Shown here: positions 8,317 through 18,300 of the stretch, in pieces
Layout: each line of letters opens with the position of its first letter
How positions within the stretch are numbered: the first letter of the stretch is position 1
Assembly (NCBI GenBank): GCA_050250815.1
Contig: JBFWNY010000002.1
Span: 1-64,000, forward strand
Origin: JAEUMD01 sp050250815
Lineage (GTDB): Bacteria > Pseudomonadota > Alphaproteobacteria > Rhizobiales > Hyphomicrobiaceae
Length of the DNA stretch: 64,000 bases
Reading direction: 5' to 3'
The notes under the pieces: model-generated
Databases searched by the model: none
The model's input: only the letters and a program-made list of their open reading frames with translations
Told to the model about the DNA's origin: nothing
Translations under genes and position numbers: made by a program

Positions 8317-9267
8317 ATGTCCACGCTGCTTCTAACGCACCCGTGCTTCGTCAATCACGACACGGGCTACGGCCATCCCGAGCGACCCGACCGCATGCGG
8401 GCTATCGACCGGGTGCTGGGCCATGAACTGTTCTCCGGCCTGAAGCGCGAGGAAGCGCCGCTGCGGGCCGACGTGGAGCAGCAGATCCTTCTCGCGCACC
8501 CCAAGGGCTATCTGGAACAGATCCGCGGGGCGCGTCCCCAGGATGAGGGCGAGCACGTCCACCTCGATCCGGATACCGTGATGTCGGCAGGCTCATGGGA
8601 GGCTGCCTTGCGCGCGGTCGGCGCCGGGCTCGAGGCGGTGGACCGCGTGATGGACGCCAACTCCGGCACACGCAACGTCTTCTGCCAGGTACGTCCGTGC
8701 GGCCACCACGCCGAAGCACTCCGAGCCATGGGCTTCTGCCTGTTTTCCAACATCGCGATCGCGGGGCTCTATGCGCGCGCCAAGCACGGCGCGGAGCGCA
8801 TCGCGGTGGTCGACTTCGACGTGCATCACGGCAACGGCACGCAGAACATCTTCGAAGCCGACAAGGACCTGTTCTTCGGCTCGACGCACCAGATGCCGCT
8901 CTATCCCGGCACGGGCGCCCTCTCAGAAGTCGGTGTCGGCAACGTGTTCAACGCGCCGCTGCGTTCCGGCGACGGCGGTTCGGTATTCCGCGAGGCCATG
9001 GAGAGCCGCATTCTGCCGGCGCTGCGAGCGTTCAGCCCCGACATCATCCTCATTTCCGCCGGCTTCGACGCGCATCGATCCGACCCGCTGGCCAGCCTGG
9101 AGCTGGTCGAGGACGACTTCGCATGGGTGACGGCGCGCCTGCTCGACATCGCAGACAAGCAGTGCGGGGGCCGGGTCGTCTCGATGCTGGAGGGCGGCTA
9201 CGACCTCACCGCGCTGGCCCGCTCCGTCGGGGTGCACGTCAAGACCATGATGGACGCGGCGGCCTGA
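8317..9267 (+). CDS. histone deacetylase family protein (class II, AcuC/acetylpolyamine amidohydrolase-like)
   Basis: A 316-residue zinc amidohydrolase of the arginase/deacetylase fold. The product starts MSTLLLTHPCFVNHDTGYGHPERPDR, typical of bacterial class II HDAC-like proteins. Zinc and catalytic residues are visible in RPCGHHAE, in FDVHHGNGTQ and in SAGFDAHRSDPL, with GGYDL near the end. Members remove acetyl groups from lysine side chains, polyamines or other small amides; the substrate here is unknown. Ten bases separate it from xseB, and the order deacetylase-like, xseB, dxs is common in alphaproteobacteria, so the three are probably co-transcribed. Confidence 0.9.
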   Translation: MSTLLLTHPCFVNHDTGYGHPERPDRMRAIDRVLGHELFSGLKREEAPLRADVEQQILLAHPKGYLEQIRGARPQDEGEHVHLDPDTVMSAGSWEAALRAVGAGLEAVDRVMDANSGTRNVFCQVRPCGHHAEALRAMGFCLFSNIAIAGLYARAKHGAERIAVVDFDVHHGNGTQNIFEADKDLFFGSTHQMPLYPGTGALSEVGVGNVFNAPLRSGDGGSVFREAMESRILPALRAFSPDIILISAGFDAHRSDPLASLELVEDDFAWVTARLLDIADKQCGGRVVSMLEGGYDLTALARSVGVHVKTMMDAAA

Positions 9268-9277
9268 GAGGAGACCG

Positions 9278-9547
9278 ATGAACACGCCAGGCAAGACCCC
9301 GGACCATGCCGATATCCGCCAGATGACCTTCGAGAAGGCGCTGAAGGAACTGGAATCGATCGTCAGCCGCCTGGAGCGCGGCGATGTGGAGCTGGAAGAG
9401 AGCATCGCCATCTACGAGCGGGGCGAGGCGCTGAAGGCCCATTGTGACCGCCTGCTGAAACAGGCCGAGGCCAAGGTCGAGAAGCTCACCTTCAACGCAG
9501 ATGGCAGCCCGCGGGGCTCAGAGCCGCTCGACCCCCAGTCGCGTTGA
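9278..9547 (+). CDS. xseB: exodeoxyribonuclease VII small subunit
   Basis: An 89-residue protein with the XseB core: MTFEKALKELESIVSRLERG at about residues 10-29, then the acidic helix VELEESIAIYERGEALKAHCDRLL and a final coiled stretch AEAKVEKL. Several copies bind one XseA subunit to form exonuclease VII, which degrades single-stranded DNA to oligonucleotides. GAGGAGA lies just upstream of the ATG. The large subunit xseA is not in this window, as usual in alphaproteobacteria. Confidence 0.95.
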   Translation: MNTPGKTPDHADIRQMTFEKALKELESIVSRLERGDVELEESIAIYERGEALKAHCDRLLKQAEAKVEKLTFNADGSPRGSEPLDPQSR

Positions 9548-9731
9548 GCCCTGCGCTGGATCGGTTGAGCGCCGTTACCGTCTGCCCTAGACTTGGGCCG
9601 TGCCGCTGCCGGCGGTGGTGGCGCACGCTGACCGGTGGGGCCTGGGGCCACCGGCAGGGCGGGCTAGCGAAGACAGCAGATCATTGCCCGCACCGCGCAG
9701 ATGTGGCCGCCGCAAGAAGGGTGCACGTGAC

Positions 9732-11648
9732 GTGAGCAGAACGCCGCTCCTCGACCGGGTCGAGACGCCGGACGACCTCCGCAAGCTCGACGAAAGCCAG
9801 CTTCCCAGCCTTGCAGAAGAGCTTCGTACAGAACTGATCGATGCGGTGTCGGTGACCGGCGGACATCTGGGAGCAGGCCTGGGCGTCGTCGAGCTGACCG
9901 TGGCACTGCACTGGGTGTTCGACACGCCCGGCGACCGTCTCATCTGGGACGTCGGGCATCAGGCCTATCCGCACAAGATACTGACGGGCCGGCGCGAGCG
10001 TATCCGTACGCTGCGGCAGCCTGGCGGATTGTCCGGCTTCACGCGCCGCGCCGAGAGCATCTACGATCCCTTCGGTGCGGCGCATTCATCGACGTCGATC
10101 TCCGCTGGGTTGGGCATGGCCGTAGCGCGCGACCTTGCCGGTCGCGACAATAACGTCATCGCCGTCATCGGTGACGGCGCGATGTCGGCGGGCATGGCTT
10201 ATGAGGCCATGAACAACGCAGGCGCTCGCGACGAGCGCCTCATCGTCATCCTCAACGACAACGACATGTCGATCGCGCCGCCGACCGGCGCGATGTCGGC
10301 TTACTTTGCGCGCATCACGTCGAGCGGCACGTATCTCTATGTGCGCGACATCGCCAAGCAGTTGGCGAAGATGCTTCCCAAGCACTGGGAGCGTCGCGCG
10401 GCGCGCGTCGAGGAGTACACCCGCCATCTGTGGCAGGGAGGTGCGTGGTTCGAGGAGCTGGGCTTCTATTACGTCGGTCCCATCGACGGTCACGACTTCT
10501 CGCAGCTTCTGCCGGTGCTGAAGAACGTCCGGGAAGCGCGGCAGGGGCCGATCCTGGTGCACGTGGTGACCAGGAAGGGCAAGGGCTATCCACCGGCGGA
10601 AGCCTCCGACGACAAGTACCACGGCGTCGGCAAGTTCAACGTGGTGACCGGCGCTCAGGTGAAGCCGTCATCCAATGCGCCAAGCTACACGAAGGTGTTC
10701 GCCGAAAGCCTGATCGGCGAGGCGCACAAGGACAAGCGCATCGTCGCCATCACCGCGGCCATGCCCTCGGGCACCGGACTCGACCTGTTTGGCGAGGCCT
10801 TCCCCGAGCGCACGTTCGATGTCGGCATCGCCGAGCAGCACGCGGTCACGTTCGCGGCGGGGCTCGCCACCGAGGGCCTGAAGCCCTTCTGCGCGATCTA
10901 CTCGACGTTCCTGCAGCGAGGCTACGATCAGGTGGTGCACGACGTCGCCATCCAGCGCCTGCCGGTGCGCTTCGCCATCGACAGGGCGGGGCTCGTCGGC
11001 GCGGACGGCGCGACGCACGCGGGTGCCTTCGACATCGCATTCCTAGGCTGCCTGCCCGACTTCGTCATCATGGCTCCTGCCGACGAGGCGGAGCTGAAGC
11101 ACATGATCGCGACGGCGGCCGTCATCGACGACCGTCCCTCCGCGGTGCGCTATCCGCGCGGCGATGGCGTCGGCGTCGAGATGCCCGCCGATGGTCAGGT
11201 GCTGGAGATCGGCAAAGGCCGCGTGCTGCGCGAGGGTTCGGCAGTCGCAATCCTGTCGCTGGGTACGCGGCTGGGAGAAGCGCTGAAGGCCGCCGACCAG
11301 CTCGCTGCCTATGGCCTGCCTACGACGGTCGCCGACGCACGATTTGCCAAGCCGCTTGACACGGCGCTGGTCGAGAAGCTGGCGCGCGACCACGAGGTGC
11401 TGGTAACCATCGAGGAAGGCGCGATCGGCGGTTTCGGGTCGTTCGTGCTGCAGCACTTGGCGCATGCCGGCCTGCTCGACCGCGGCCTCAAGGTGCGCCC
11501 CATGGTGTTGCCCGACACATTCATCGACCACGGCAAGCCCGAGGCGATGTACGAGGCCGCCGGCCTCAACGCATCGGGCATCGTCGAGACGGTGTTCTCG
11601 GCGCTTGGCCGCGAGCGCCTTGCGAGCGAAGGCGGCGACCGCGCTTGA
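9732..11648 (+). CDS. dxs: 1-deoxy-D-xylulose-5-phosphate synthase
   Basis: A 638-residue thiamine-diphosphate enzyme that condenses pyruvate and glyceraldehyde 3-phosphate to DXP, the entry step of the MEP isoprenoid pathway (also feeding thiamine and pyridoxal). GTG at 9732 is chosen because it yields the usual N terminus SRTPLLDRVETPDDLRKL and has an AGAAGGG upstream; the frame is open back to 9600 but that part looks non-coding. Seen: VGHQAYPHKILTGR with the catalytic histidine, the ThDP motif GDGAMSAGMAYEAMNNAG (from about residue 147), and DVGIAEQHAV with the catalytic glutamate. The transketolase C-terminal domain is complete. Confidence 0.96.
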   Translation: MSRTPLLDRVETPDDLRKLDESQLPSLAEELRTELIDAVSVTGGHLGAGLGVVELTVALHWVFDTPGDRLIWDVGHQAYPHKILTGRRERIRTLRQPGGLSGFTRRAESIYDPFGAAHSSTSISAGLGMAVARDLAGRDNNVIAVIGDGAMSAGMAYEAMNNAGARDERLIVILNDNDMSIAPPTGAMSAYFARITSSGTYLYVRDIAKQLAKMLPKHWERRAARVEEYTRHLWQGGAWFEELGFYYVGPIDGHDFSQLLPVLKNVREARQGPILVHVVTRKGKGYPPAEASDDKYHGVGKFNVVTGAQVKPSSNAPSYTKVFAESLIGEAHKDKRIVAITAAMPSGTGLDLFGEAFPERTFDVGIAEQHAVTFAAGLATEGLKPFCAIYSTFLQRGYDQVVHDVAIQRLPVRFAIDRAGLVGADGATHAGAFDIAFLGCLPDFVIMAPADEAELKHMIATAAVIDDRPSAVRYPRGDGVGVEMPADGQVLEIGKGRVLREGSAVAILSLGTRLGEALKAADQLAAYGLPTTVADARFAKPLDTALVEKLARDHEVLVTIEEGAIGGFGSFVLQHLAHAGLLDRGLKVRPMVLPDTFIDHGKPEAMYEAAGLNASGIVETVFSALGRERLASEGGDRA

Positions 11649-11712
11649 GGGTGCAGCCGTTGACCCCTGAGCGGACATTAAGTCCCGCAGTTGCCACTCC
11701 CACGACTGTCAT

Positions 11713-11731
11713 CCTCGGGCTTGTCCCGAGG
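11713..11731. repeat. short palindromic REP-like element
   Basis: CCTCGGG (11713-11719) and CCCGAGG (11725-11731) form a perfect 7-bp inverted repeat around the spacer CTTGT, within the flank GTCATC. Extragenic palindromes of this kind are scattered through many alphaproteobacterial genomes. It lies 65 bp after the dxs stop. There is no T tract, so a role as an intrinsic terminator is doubtful. Confidence 0.5.
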
Positions 11732-11856
11732 AACCATCGTGCTGCGGTCTCCAAGCGAACCGGATTGCCGCGGCCAAGCGTCGTCCGCTTTGCCCCCGAG
11801 AGCAGACGACGACGCGCACGTCGTCACGAGCGAAACTCCTACATGTCGATTGAAGA

Positions 11857-13203
11857 CTAATTGATCGTGTTCTTGTAGATTTTCCCGTCTTTCATGATGA
11901 CGGCGAAGTTCTTGACCGGATCGGCGATCAGGTCGAGCTTCTCCAGCGGGTTGCCGTTCACCAGGATTAGGTCGGCATAGGCCCCCTTCTTGATGACTCC
12001 CAGATCACCGTTCGGATATGGATCGCGCGGCCCGCTCATCTTGAGCATCTGAGCGTTGTCATGCGTTGCTATCTTCAGGGCTTCGTATGGCGTAAACCAC
12101 TTGGACAGCTTTGTAAGGAATTTGCCCTGCTTGGGCAGCAAGGTCGCATCGAACTGCAGGTCAGTGCCCCAGGCGATGTGAACGTTATGTTTCCTTGCAA
12201 GGGCAACCACCTTATCGATCCCAGCGACAGCCGCTTTGAACTTCGCGTTGCTGGCGGGGTTATCGAATACGAAGGCATCTTCGCCGGTATCCTCCATCGC
12301 CTGCATGCTCCACCACACGCCGTTGGCGGCCATCAATTTGGCGGTCTCCTCCTCGATGAAGAATCCATGCTCAACTGTCTTGGCGCCGGCTTTGACCCAC
12401 TGTCGGATAGCGGCATCGGTGTTTGCGTGGATCATGACATAGGTGTTCCACGTCGCAGCGACGTCACATAGGGCTTTCGCCTCCTCGAAGGTATATTGCG
12501 TTACGTCGATCGGGTCGTACAGGGAATTGACGCCGCCGCCCGCCATGGCCTTAACCTGCGAAGCGCCCATGCGAAGGACTTCGCGCGTCCGCTTCATGAT
12601 TTCCGGAACACCATCAGCAATCAGGGTGTGGCCGGATTTCTGCGTATAATCCAGCGGTTCGTCCTTTTCTTCGGGAATATTGAGCGGATTGCGCCAATCG
12701 CCGTGGCCTGACGTCTGGCCTATGACGGGACCCGAAGGGTACATGCGCGGCCCGTCTATCAGCCCCGAGTCAACGGCCTTGGCGATCGGTATGGCGGCGC
12801 CGCCAGCGTCCCGCACTGTCGTGAACCCTCGCATGAGGGTCTCTTTGTGGGCCTTTGCGGCGGCGAGGCTGAGTGTGGCGATGTCTGTGGTCAAAACCTT
12901 GCCGACCGGCCAGAAGCTCAACATGGTGTGCCAATGTGCATCGATGAGACCGGGCATCAGCGTGCGCCCGCCGCCGCCGATCACAGTGGCGCCGGCAGGC
13001 GCATCGATTTTAGCCGTCGATATTTCCTTGATCAGATTGCCTTCGATCAGAACGTTGGCGTTCATGATCCGCTTTTCATTCATGCCGTCGAAGACATGAA
13101 CGTTGGTGAAAAGCGTTTGCCGCTCCGGCGCGGATTGCTGCGAAAATGCCGGAGCGGCGAGCATCACCGCTGCCATGGCAAGTGCGCAGGTCAGGCGATT
13201 CAT
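11857..13203 (-). CDS. exported amidohydrolase (imidazolonepropionase-like / Xaa-dipeptidase type)
   Basis: A 448-residue metal-dependent hydrolase with a signal peptide (MNRLTCALAMAAVMLAAPAFSQQ), hence periplasmic or secreted. The amidohydrolase TIM-barrel markers are present: LMPGLIDAHWHTM (first metal site), a lysine-containing QVKAMAGGGVNS strand, YVMIHANTD, KTVEHGFFIEE, and HIAWGTDLQFD with the last metal ligand. The C terminus is the usual beta-sandwich end (DLILVNGNPLE...VIMKDGKIYKN). This subgroup includes exported prolidase-like dipeptidases; the exact substrate is open. Base composition is lower in GC than in neighbouring genes, as in the adjacent M20 gene, which suggests shared acquisition. 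Confidence 0.87.
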   Translation of the reverse strand: MNRLTCALAMAAVMLAAPAFSQQSAPERQTLFTNVHVFDGMNEKRIMNANVLIEGNLIKEISTAKIDAPAGATVIGGGGRTLMPGLIDAHWHTMLSFWPVGKVLTTDIATLSLAAAKAHKETLMRGFTTVRDAGGAAIPIAKAVDSGLIDGPRMYPSGPVIGQTSGHGDWRNPLNIPEEKDEPLDYTQKSGHTLIADGVPEIMKRTREVLRMGASQVKAMAGGGVNSLYDPIDVTQYTFEEAKALCDVAATWNTYVMIHANTDAAIRQWVKAGAKTVEHGFFIEEETAKLMAANGVWWSMQAMEDTGEDAFVFDNPASNAKFKAAVAGIDKVVALARKHNVHIAWGTDLQFDATLLPKQGKFLTKLSKWFTPYEALKIATHDNAQMLKMSGPRDPYPNGDLGVIKKGAYADLILVNGNPLEKLDLIADPVKNFAVIMKDGKIYKNTIN

Positions 13204-13221
13204 ATGATGGTCCTCCCCGGA

Positions 13222-13299
13222 CTACTTGATCGCGGCGTTGTAAATCCGCCGATCTTTCATGATGAGATCGAACCCGACGTGCGCGTCCGGTGTAGGACT
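13222..13299 (-). pseudogene. remnant C-terminal tail of a second amidohydrolase
   Basis: Between the M20 peptidase stop and the amidohydrolase start, the minus strand encodes SPTPDAHVGFDLIMKDRRIYNAAIK followed by TAG. This matches the C terminus of the neighbouring amidohydrolase (VKNFAVIMKDGKIYKNTIN): F, IMKD, IY and I are identical at equivalent places. No start codon or upstream body is present; upstream it runs into the end of the M20 gene. The simplest reading is a tandem amidohydrolase gene reduced to its last 25 codons by deletion. Confidence 0.65.
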
Positions 13300-13300
13300 G

Positions 13301-14839
13301 CTAATTGGGCTTCAAGTCCGTATCCAGGTTGTTCATGAGCTGATAGAAGAACCCTATCGTCTTTTCGTACTCATCCACCTTGATGCGCTCATTTACGCCA
13401 TGAAAGCCGGCAAACTCCTTCATTGATTCAAGCTGAATTCCCGTAATGGTGTAGACATCCGGAGCGAATGGCCGCGCCTGGAAATGTTTCGAATCCGAGC
13501 CGCCGATCACAAAAAACGGCGCCACGATCAGGTCATTGCCCCAAATCTGGCGGACGGTCTTTTCGAGCGCCTTGTAGCCGGGACCATCGGGGTTCGCCAC
13601 GTTAGTGGCAGGCGTGGAGGCGGAAATATCCCGGATGGCTATGCGATCGTCGTTGATCGCCTTTTTGACGTGCTGGATGATCACGTCGGGCGTATCGCCG
13701 GGCATCGGCCTGAAATTGACCACGGCAGTCGCTGCTGGCGGTAGCACATTATCCTTGATGCCGGCATTGAACATTGTGACGGCGATCGTGGTGTGCAGCA
13801 TGGCTCTGGTGACCTGATTGGATGCCATTTCCTCGATAAACTTCTTTTCGAGGTCGGTCATCTCGCCATCTTTCCCGAAGGCAACCGCGGCATACATCGG
13901 CTGTTTGGCTTTATCCAATTCGGGGCCCATATAGCGGTACTGATGGCGAACAGCCTCATGAATCCGATAAGGGAATTTCGCAGCTTCAAGCTGGGTGATG
14001 GCTTTCGCCAGAATGCCGATATTTGTTTCTTTGGGTGGCTGCGAGGAGTGGCCGCCAATTCCGCTCATGGCAAGCTCAAGGCTGACATAGCCTTTTTGCG
14101 CAATGCCGATGAGCGCGGTGTTGTCCGGGATGCCAGGGAACACGCCGGGAATCAGGGGCGCTGATTCATCTAGAACGAAGGCAAATCTCTTGATGCCGCG
14201 CTGTTCTAGAACATCGGCGATGTGCTTGGCGCCCTCCGGTCCGCCCACTTCCTCGTCCTGGCCAAAGACGAAATATATGGTGCGGGAGGGCTGCCAGCCT
14301 TCCTTGATTCTCATCTCCGCAGCTTCCAGCATGCCGTGGATCTGGTTCTTGTCATCCAGTACGCCCCGGCCCCAGATGTGGCCATCGGCTACCGCGCCAG
14401 AAAATGGCCTTTGGTGCCACTGGTCCAAGGAATCCTCTGGCACCGGGACGACGTCCTGATGCGCATAAAACAGCGCCGGTGGCAGGTCAGGATTCTTTCC
14501 TTCCCACGTATAGAGCAAACTATACGGACGAGGATCCCCCAAGACCTCCCGTTTCAGCGTCTTGTGAACCATGGGATACGCTTCCACCAAGAACTTGTGA
14601 TAGTCCTCAAAGGCTTTCACATCGAAGTCATTTCGATCCTGGTTGGAGATCGTTGGGAACTGAACGGCTTTGGACAGCCGCTTTACTGCCCCGTCAAGGT
14701 CGACACCGATAGTTATTTGCTTTACGCCTTTCATCTGTAGCGATGAAAAGTCTTGCTTTTGGTCGGCCCTTGCGGGGAGGCTGATTCCGAATGCTGCAAC
14801 CAGCAAAACACTCGCCGAGACTTTCACGTATTCATGCAT
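13301..14839 (-). CDS. exported M20-family peptidase (PM20D1 / carboxypeptidase S-like)
   Basis: A 512-residue metallohydrolase. ATG at 14839 is chosen: it has GAGG upstream and yields a signal peptide (MHEYVKVSASVLLVAAFGISLPARADQ), while the open frame beyond it looks different. Metal-binding motifs are FYAHQDVVPVP, WGRGVLDDKNQIHGMLEAAE, GQDEEVGGPEGAKHI and a late histidine in GGSDSKHF. The overall pattern is that of PM20D1/CPS1, which cleave peptides or N-acyl amino acids. A 60-base sample (13921-13980) is 53 percent GC against 72 percent in a dxs sample (10801-10860), so the gene may be acquired. It lies upstream of the amidohydrolase, probably in one transcript. Confidence 0.88.
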   Translation of the reverse strand: MHEYVKVSASVLLVAAFGISLPARADQKQDFSSLQMKGVKQITIGVDLDGAVKRLSKAVQFPTISNQDRNDFDVKAFEDYHKFLVEAYPMVHKTLKREVLGDPRPYSLLYTWEGKNPDLPPALFYAHQDVVPVPEDSLDQWHQRPFSGAVADGHIWGRGVLDDKNQIHGMLEAAEMRIKEGWQPSRTIYFVFGQDEEVGGPEGAKHIADVLEQRGIKRFAFVLDESAPLIPGVFPGIPDNTALIGIAQKGYVSLELAMSGIGGHSSQPPKETNIGILAKAITQLEAAKFPYRIHEAVRHQYRYMGPELDKAKQPMYAAVAFGKDGEMTDLEKKFIEEMASNQVTRAMLHTTIAVTMFNAGIKDNVLPPAATAVVNFRPMPGDTPDVIIQHVKKAINDDRIAIRDISASTPATNVANPDGPGYKALEKTVRQIWGNDLIVAPFFVIGGSDSKHFQARPFAPDVYTITGIQLESMKEFAGFHGVNERIKVDEYEKTIGFFYQLMNNLDTDLKPN

Positions 14840-15306
14840 ACTAGACCTCGTCACGTGCAAAGGCTGCTCCTGGCCCATCGCGGTCGCAGACCGAAGCGGC
14901 TGGTGGGGCTCGCGGGGCGTCATGCGACGGCGTTCTGACGTTCCGGCAGTGCTGCCCAGACCTGCTCGAGCGTACTCTCCTTGCGGACGCGCCAAAACCG
15001 CGCGCCATGCGCGGAAGAAGTCTGGTAGCGGACATTTATCCAGCGCCTCGTCGCCCCCCCCTAGCAGAAGCACCGCCGTTTCGCCAAGCTGGTTCTGTGA
15101 TCGATTGCACGTTCCCAAGCCGCTTGCTGCGCGCGTCAAGTGAGAACGCGTCGTCGACGCGGGCATCGACGAGCTTCACCAGATCGGTGAAGTCGCGGAA
15201 GGCCTCGGACGCGTTGAACCAAGGGCAAGCAATCGGCAGGACAAGAACGAGGGCTCCGTTCGTCTCGGGGACGTCGACGGCAATTTCTTGTTGAGCGGAA
15301 CCTGGT
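14840..15306. other. 467-bp intergenic region holding coding-like debris
   Basis: This gap separates the M20 and Sel1/TPR genes, both on the minus strand. From about 15297 down to 15040 the minus strand reads as plausible protein in one frame (for example ALVLVLPIACPWFNASEAF and DLVKLVDARVDDAFSLDAR), with G or C in most third positions, but has no start codon outside the TPR gene. A second plausible stretch in another frame (LLLGGGDEALDKCPLPDFF) overlaps the first near a run of eight C at 15054-15061. This looks like a frameshifted, truncated gene remnant; I do not recognise the protein. No intact gene was found here. Confidence 0.4.
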
Positions 15307-18300
15307 CTAGCGGCGGACGCCGAGCCGGCGCAGCGCGTTTCGGGCGTAGGCATAGTCGGCATCGATGTTGAGCGACTCCTGCAGATCGGCGATGGCACGT
15401 GCGCGCTGTTGTCTGTTGGAGAACAGGACGCCGCGATTGGCCCATGCGTGCTTGTTCTTCGGATCGGCGCGGATGGCATCGGTGTAGTCCGCCATCGCCA
15501 GCTCCCATTGCCGCTTGTTGGCATAGAGCACGCCGCGGTTGTTGAAGGCCACGGACATGTTGGGGTCCGCCTTCAACGCCTTCGTGTAGTTCTCGATGGC
15601 GAGATCAGCGTTGCCCACACGATCGGCGATCCAGCCGATCCGGAAATGCGCATCGCCATTGTCGGGATCGAGGCTCCTTGCGGTTTCAAAGTCGAGCAGC
15701 GCGGTGGCGTAGGTCACTGCCGTTTCGCATTTCTTGGGTGGCGGTATCAACGTCGGGCAGCGCGCGACTTCCGCCGCGGCCTGCTCCTGATAGGCACGTC
15801 CCCGCAGCACATGGGCGCGTGCCACCAGAGGCCTGCCGTCCTTCCTGCTGTCGAGCTTCTCGATCATCGCGTCGTAATCCTTGAGCGCCGCGACGAAATC
15901 CTTCTTCTGAAGATGCAGATCGGCCCGCTCGGAAAGAACCTGCGCCGTGCCCATCCCGTGCTTGTCGATGGCGGCCGAAATCTGCTCCAGCGCCTTATCG
16001 AGCTCGCCTCGCTTGGTGTAGATCAAGGACTGATTGTAATGGGGCCAGCCGTCGTGCCCTGCTTTGGATGCAGCTCGCGCATAGTCGCTCAGGGCCCGGT
16101 CATAGTCGCCCTTCTTGTGATAGGCGATGCCGCGGTTGTTGAAGTCGTTCGCAATGCCCTTCTCCTTCCGAATGATGTCGGTGTAATCGGCGATTGCGCT
16201 GTCGTAGTCTTCGCGGTTGAGGTGACCACGCGCCCGCTCCCGTAACGCCGCCGTTTCAGGATCGCTCGGTTCCGCAGGTGCCGCAGGTGCTGCGCGTTCC
16301 TCCGCCGGGGGCGGCCCCTTGGCTTCGGTCTTCGACTTCGCCTGACCGCTCTCTTTCTGGCTGGTGCTGTCGCGGTCTTCGGGCCGTTTGAGGTCGGCCA
16401 GGATTGCCTGCTGCGTTCGCTTGGCGGGCTCGAATTGCGCATCGACTTCGAGCGCGGCGCGCACCTGCTCCAGGGCTTCGGTGAGCTTCCCCTTGCGCCG
16501 GAGGACATCGGCACGCCCCGACAGCACGTACTTGTGCTTCGCGTTGATCTGCAACGCCGCATCGAGGTCGGCGAGCGCGGTATCGAGATCGCCGCGCTTG
16601 GAGTGGATCAGCGAGCGATTGTAGAGAGAGGCCAGCGATTGCGGATCCTGCTTGATTGCCTCGTTGTAGGCGGCAAGCGCCGCGTCGTCCTTGCCCTCCG
16701 CACCGAGGGCCGCACCCCGGCCAAACCATACAGTCGAAAGCTCCGATGGGGTGCCCTTCCCTGAATCGATCACGCGATTGCAGGCGACGAGGCGGTCCGC
16801 CATCTTGGCGCTCGTATCCTCGCAGGCCTTGTAGTCGGCGGTCTCGGTAACGCTGGTCGTGCTCGGCTGAGACGGCTTGCTTTCGGCGGGGGCTTTCTCG
16901 TCCGGCTTTCGCGCAGCACTCTTCCGGTCGGCTTCGATCGTATCCAGTGTGCGCTTCGCCCATTGGTCGTCCGGGCTTTCGTTCAACGCAGCCTTGGCGG
17001 AGGCCTCCGCTTCGTCGAGGCGGCCCAGTCCGTAGAGGGCCGCCGCTCGGCCAGCCAGGGCCCGCACGTACTTGGCGTCGACTGCGAGTGCCGCATCGAA
17101 GTCGGCAAGTGCCTTGGCATACTCGCCCTTGTCGCGCAGAATATTGCCACGATTGTTGAGCGCGCCCTTGAGTTTGGGGTCATGCTTCAGCGCCAGGTCA
17201 TAGTCGGCCAGAGCTTCGTCGACTTTCTTTTCGATCTTCTTCACATAGCCGCGGCCGAAGTAGGCGAGCCCCAGCTCCTCCGGCCGGCCGAGCCCCTTTG
17301 CGATGACGCGGTCGCAGGCGCTGGTTCGCGCGCTATTGTCGGCCTTCGAGTCGACGCAGGTCGCATAATCCTCGGTGTCGGCGATGCTCGCGTCGGTGCG
17401 TGCCTTGCTCCCGTCCAGTGCGGCGGCCTCGACCGGCGGTGGTAGCTCGACGCCCGGATACTGCAGCGGTATCTCCGCCGGCATGGGCTTGAGTGAACCT
17501 TTGAGTTCCTTTTCGTAGGCATCGGCCTTCTTCTTCTCCTCGGCACTGAGGGCAGCGTCGAGCGAGGCGATCTGGGCCTTGGCGGGTTCGTGTCCAAGGC
17601 TTGCCGATATGGCGAAGTGGGCACGGGCGAGCGCAGCGTTACGGGGTCCGAACTGGCCGTTGTTCCAGCCAATGCCAGCGTTGAACTGGCAATAGCGGTT
17701 GTCGAAGCCCGAGCACTTGCGCACGTAGGCAAACGCCTTCTTGTCGTCCTTCCAGGGTGGCGCCTTGCCGACGGCCGCGTGCAGGTAGGCGAGCTGGACG
17801 AGGGCGCCGATCGAACGGCCCTTTTCGTACGCCAGCGTGTGCCAGGCGACGGCATCCTTCATGTCGGCCTTGAGGCCTTGCTTGTATTGTTCGATGTCCC
17901 AATCGCCCAGCGTGATCTGCGCTGGCGTCAAGCCGCTCTCGGCCGCCTTCCGGAGATATGCCTCGGCCGCCTTGCCGTCGGCCGAGGGCACGCCGATGCC
18001 CTCTGCAACCATGCGGGCGTAGGTGCCCATGGCCATGGCGTCACCGCCGTCGGCTCCCTTCTTGAGAAGCTCCGCCGCCTGGACAGGATTGAGCGTTCCG
18101 AAGTCGCCGCTCAGATAGCCGACGCCTGCAAAGCGCAACGCTTGCGGATCGCCGGCCGCCGCCGCTTCCTCGATCAGGGCACGGCCAGCGTCGACGTTCT
18201 GCTCGATGCCGGGCCGGCCACTCAACAGCAGCCGCCCGAGCAGCGCCTTTGCTTGTGCGTTACCGCCGGCTATGGCCTGCCGCCACAGCGCTTCGGCGGA

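Noticed and set aside
11713..11731. Palindrome after dxs as its intrinsic terminator
   Set aside because: The stem has only 7 bp and no T tract follows; a REP-like element fits better.
14840..15166. 109-residue N-terminal extension of the M20 peptidase
   Set aside because: A signal peptide and a ribosome site both support the start at 14839; the extension is more likely part of older gene debris.
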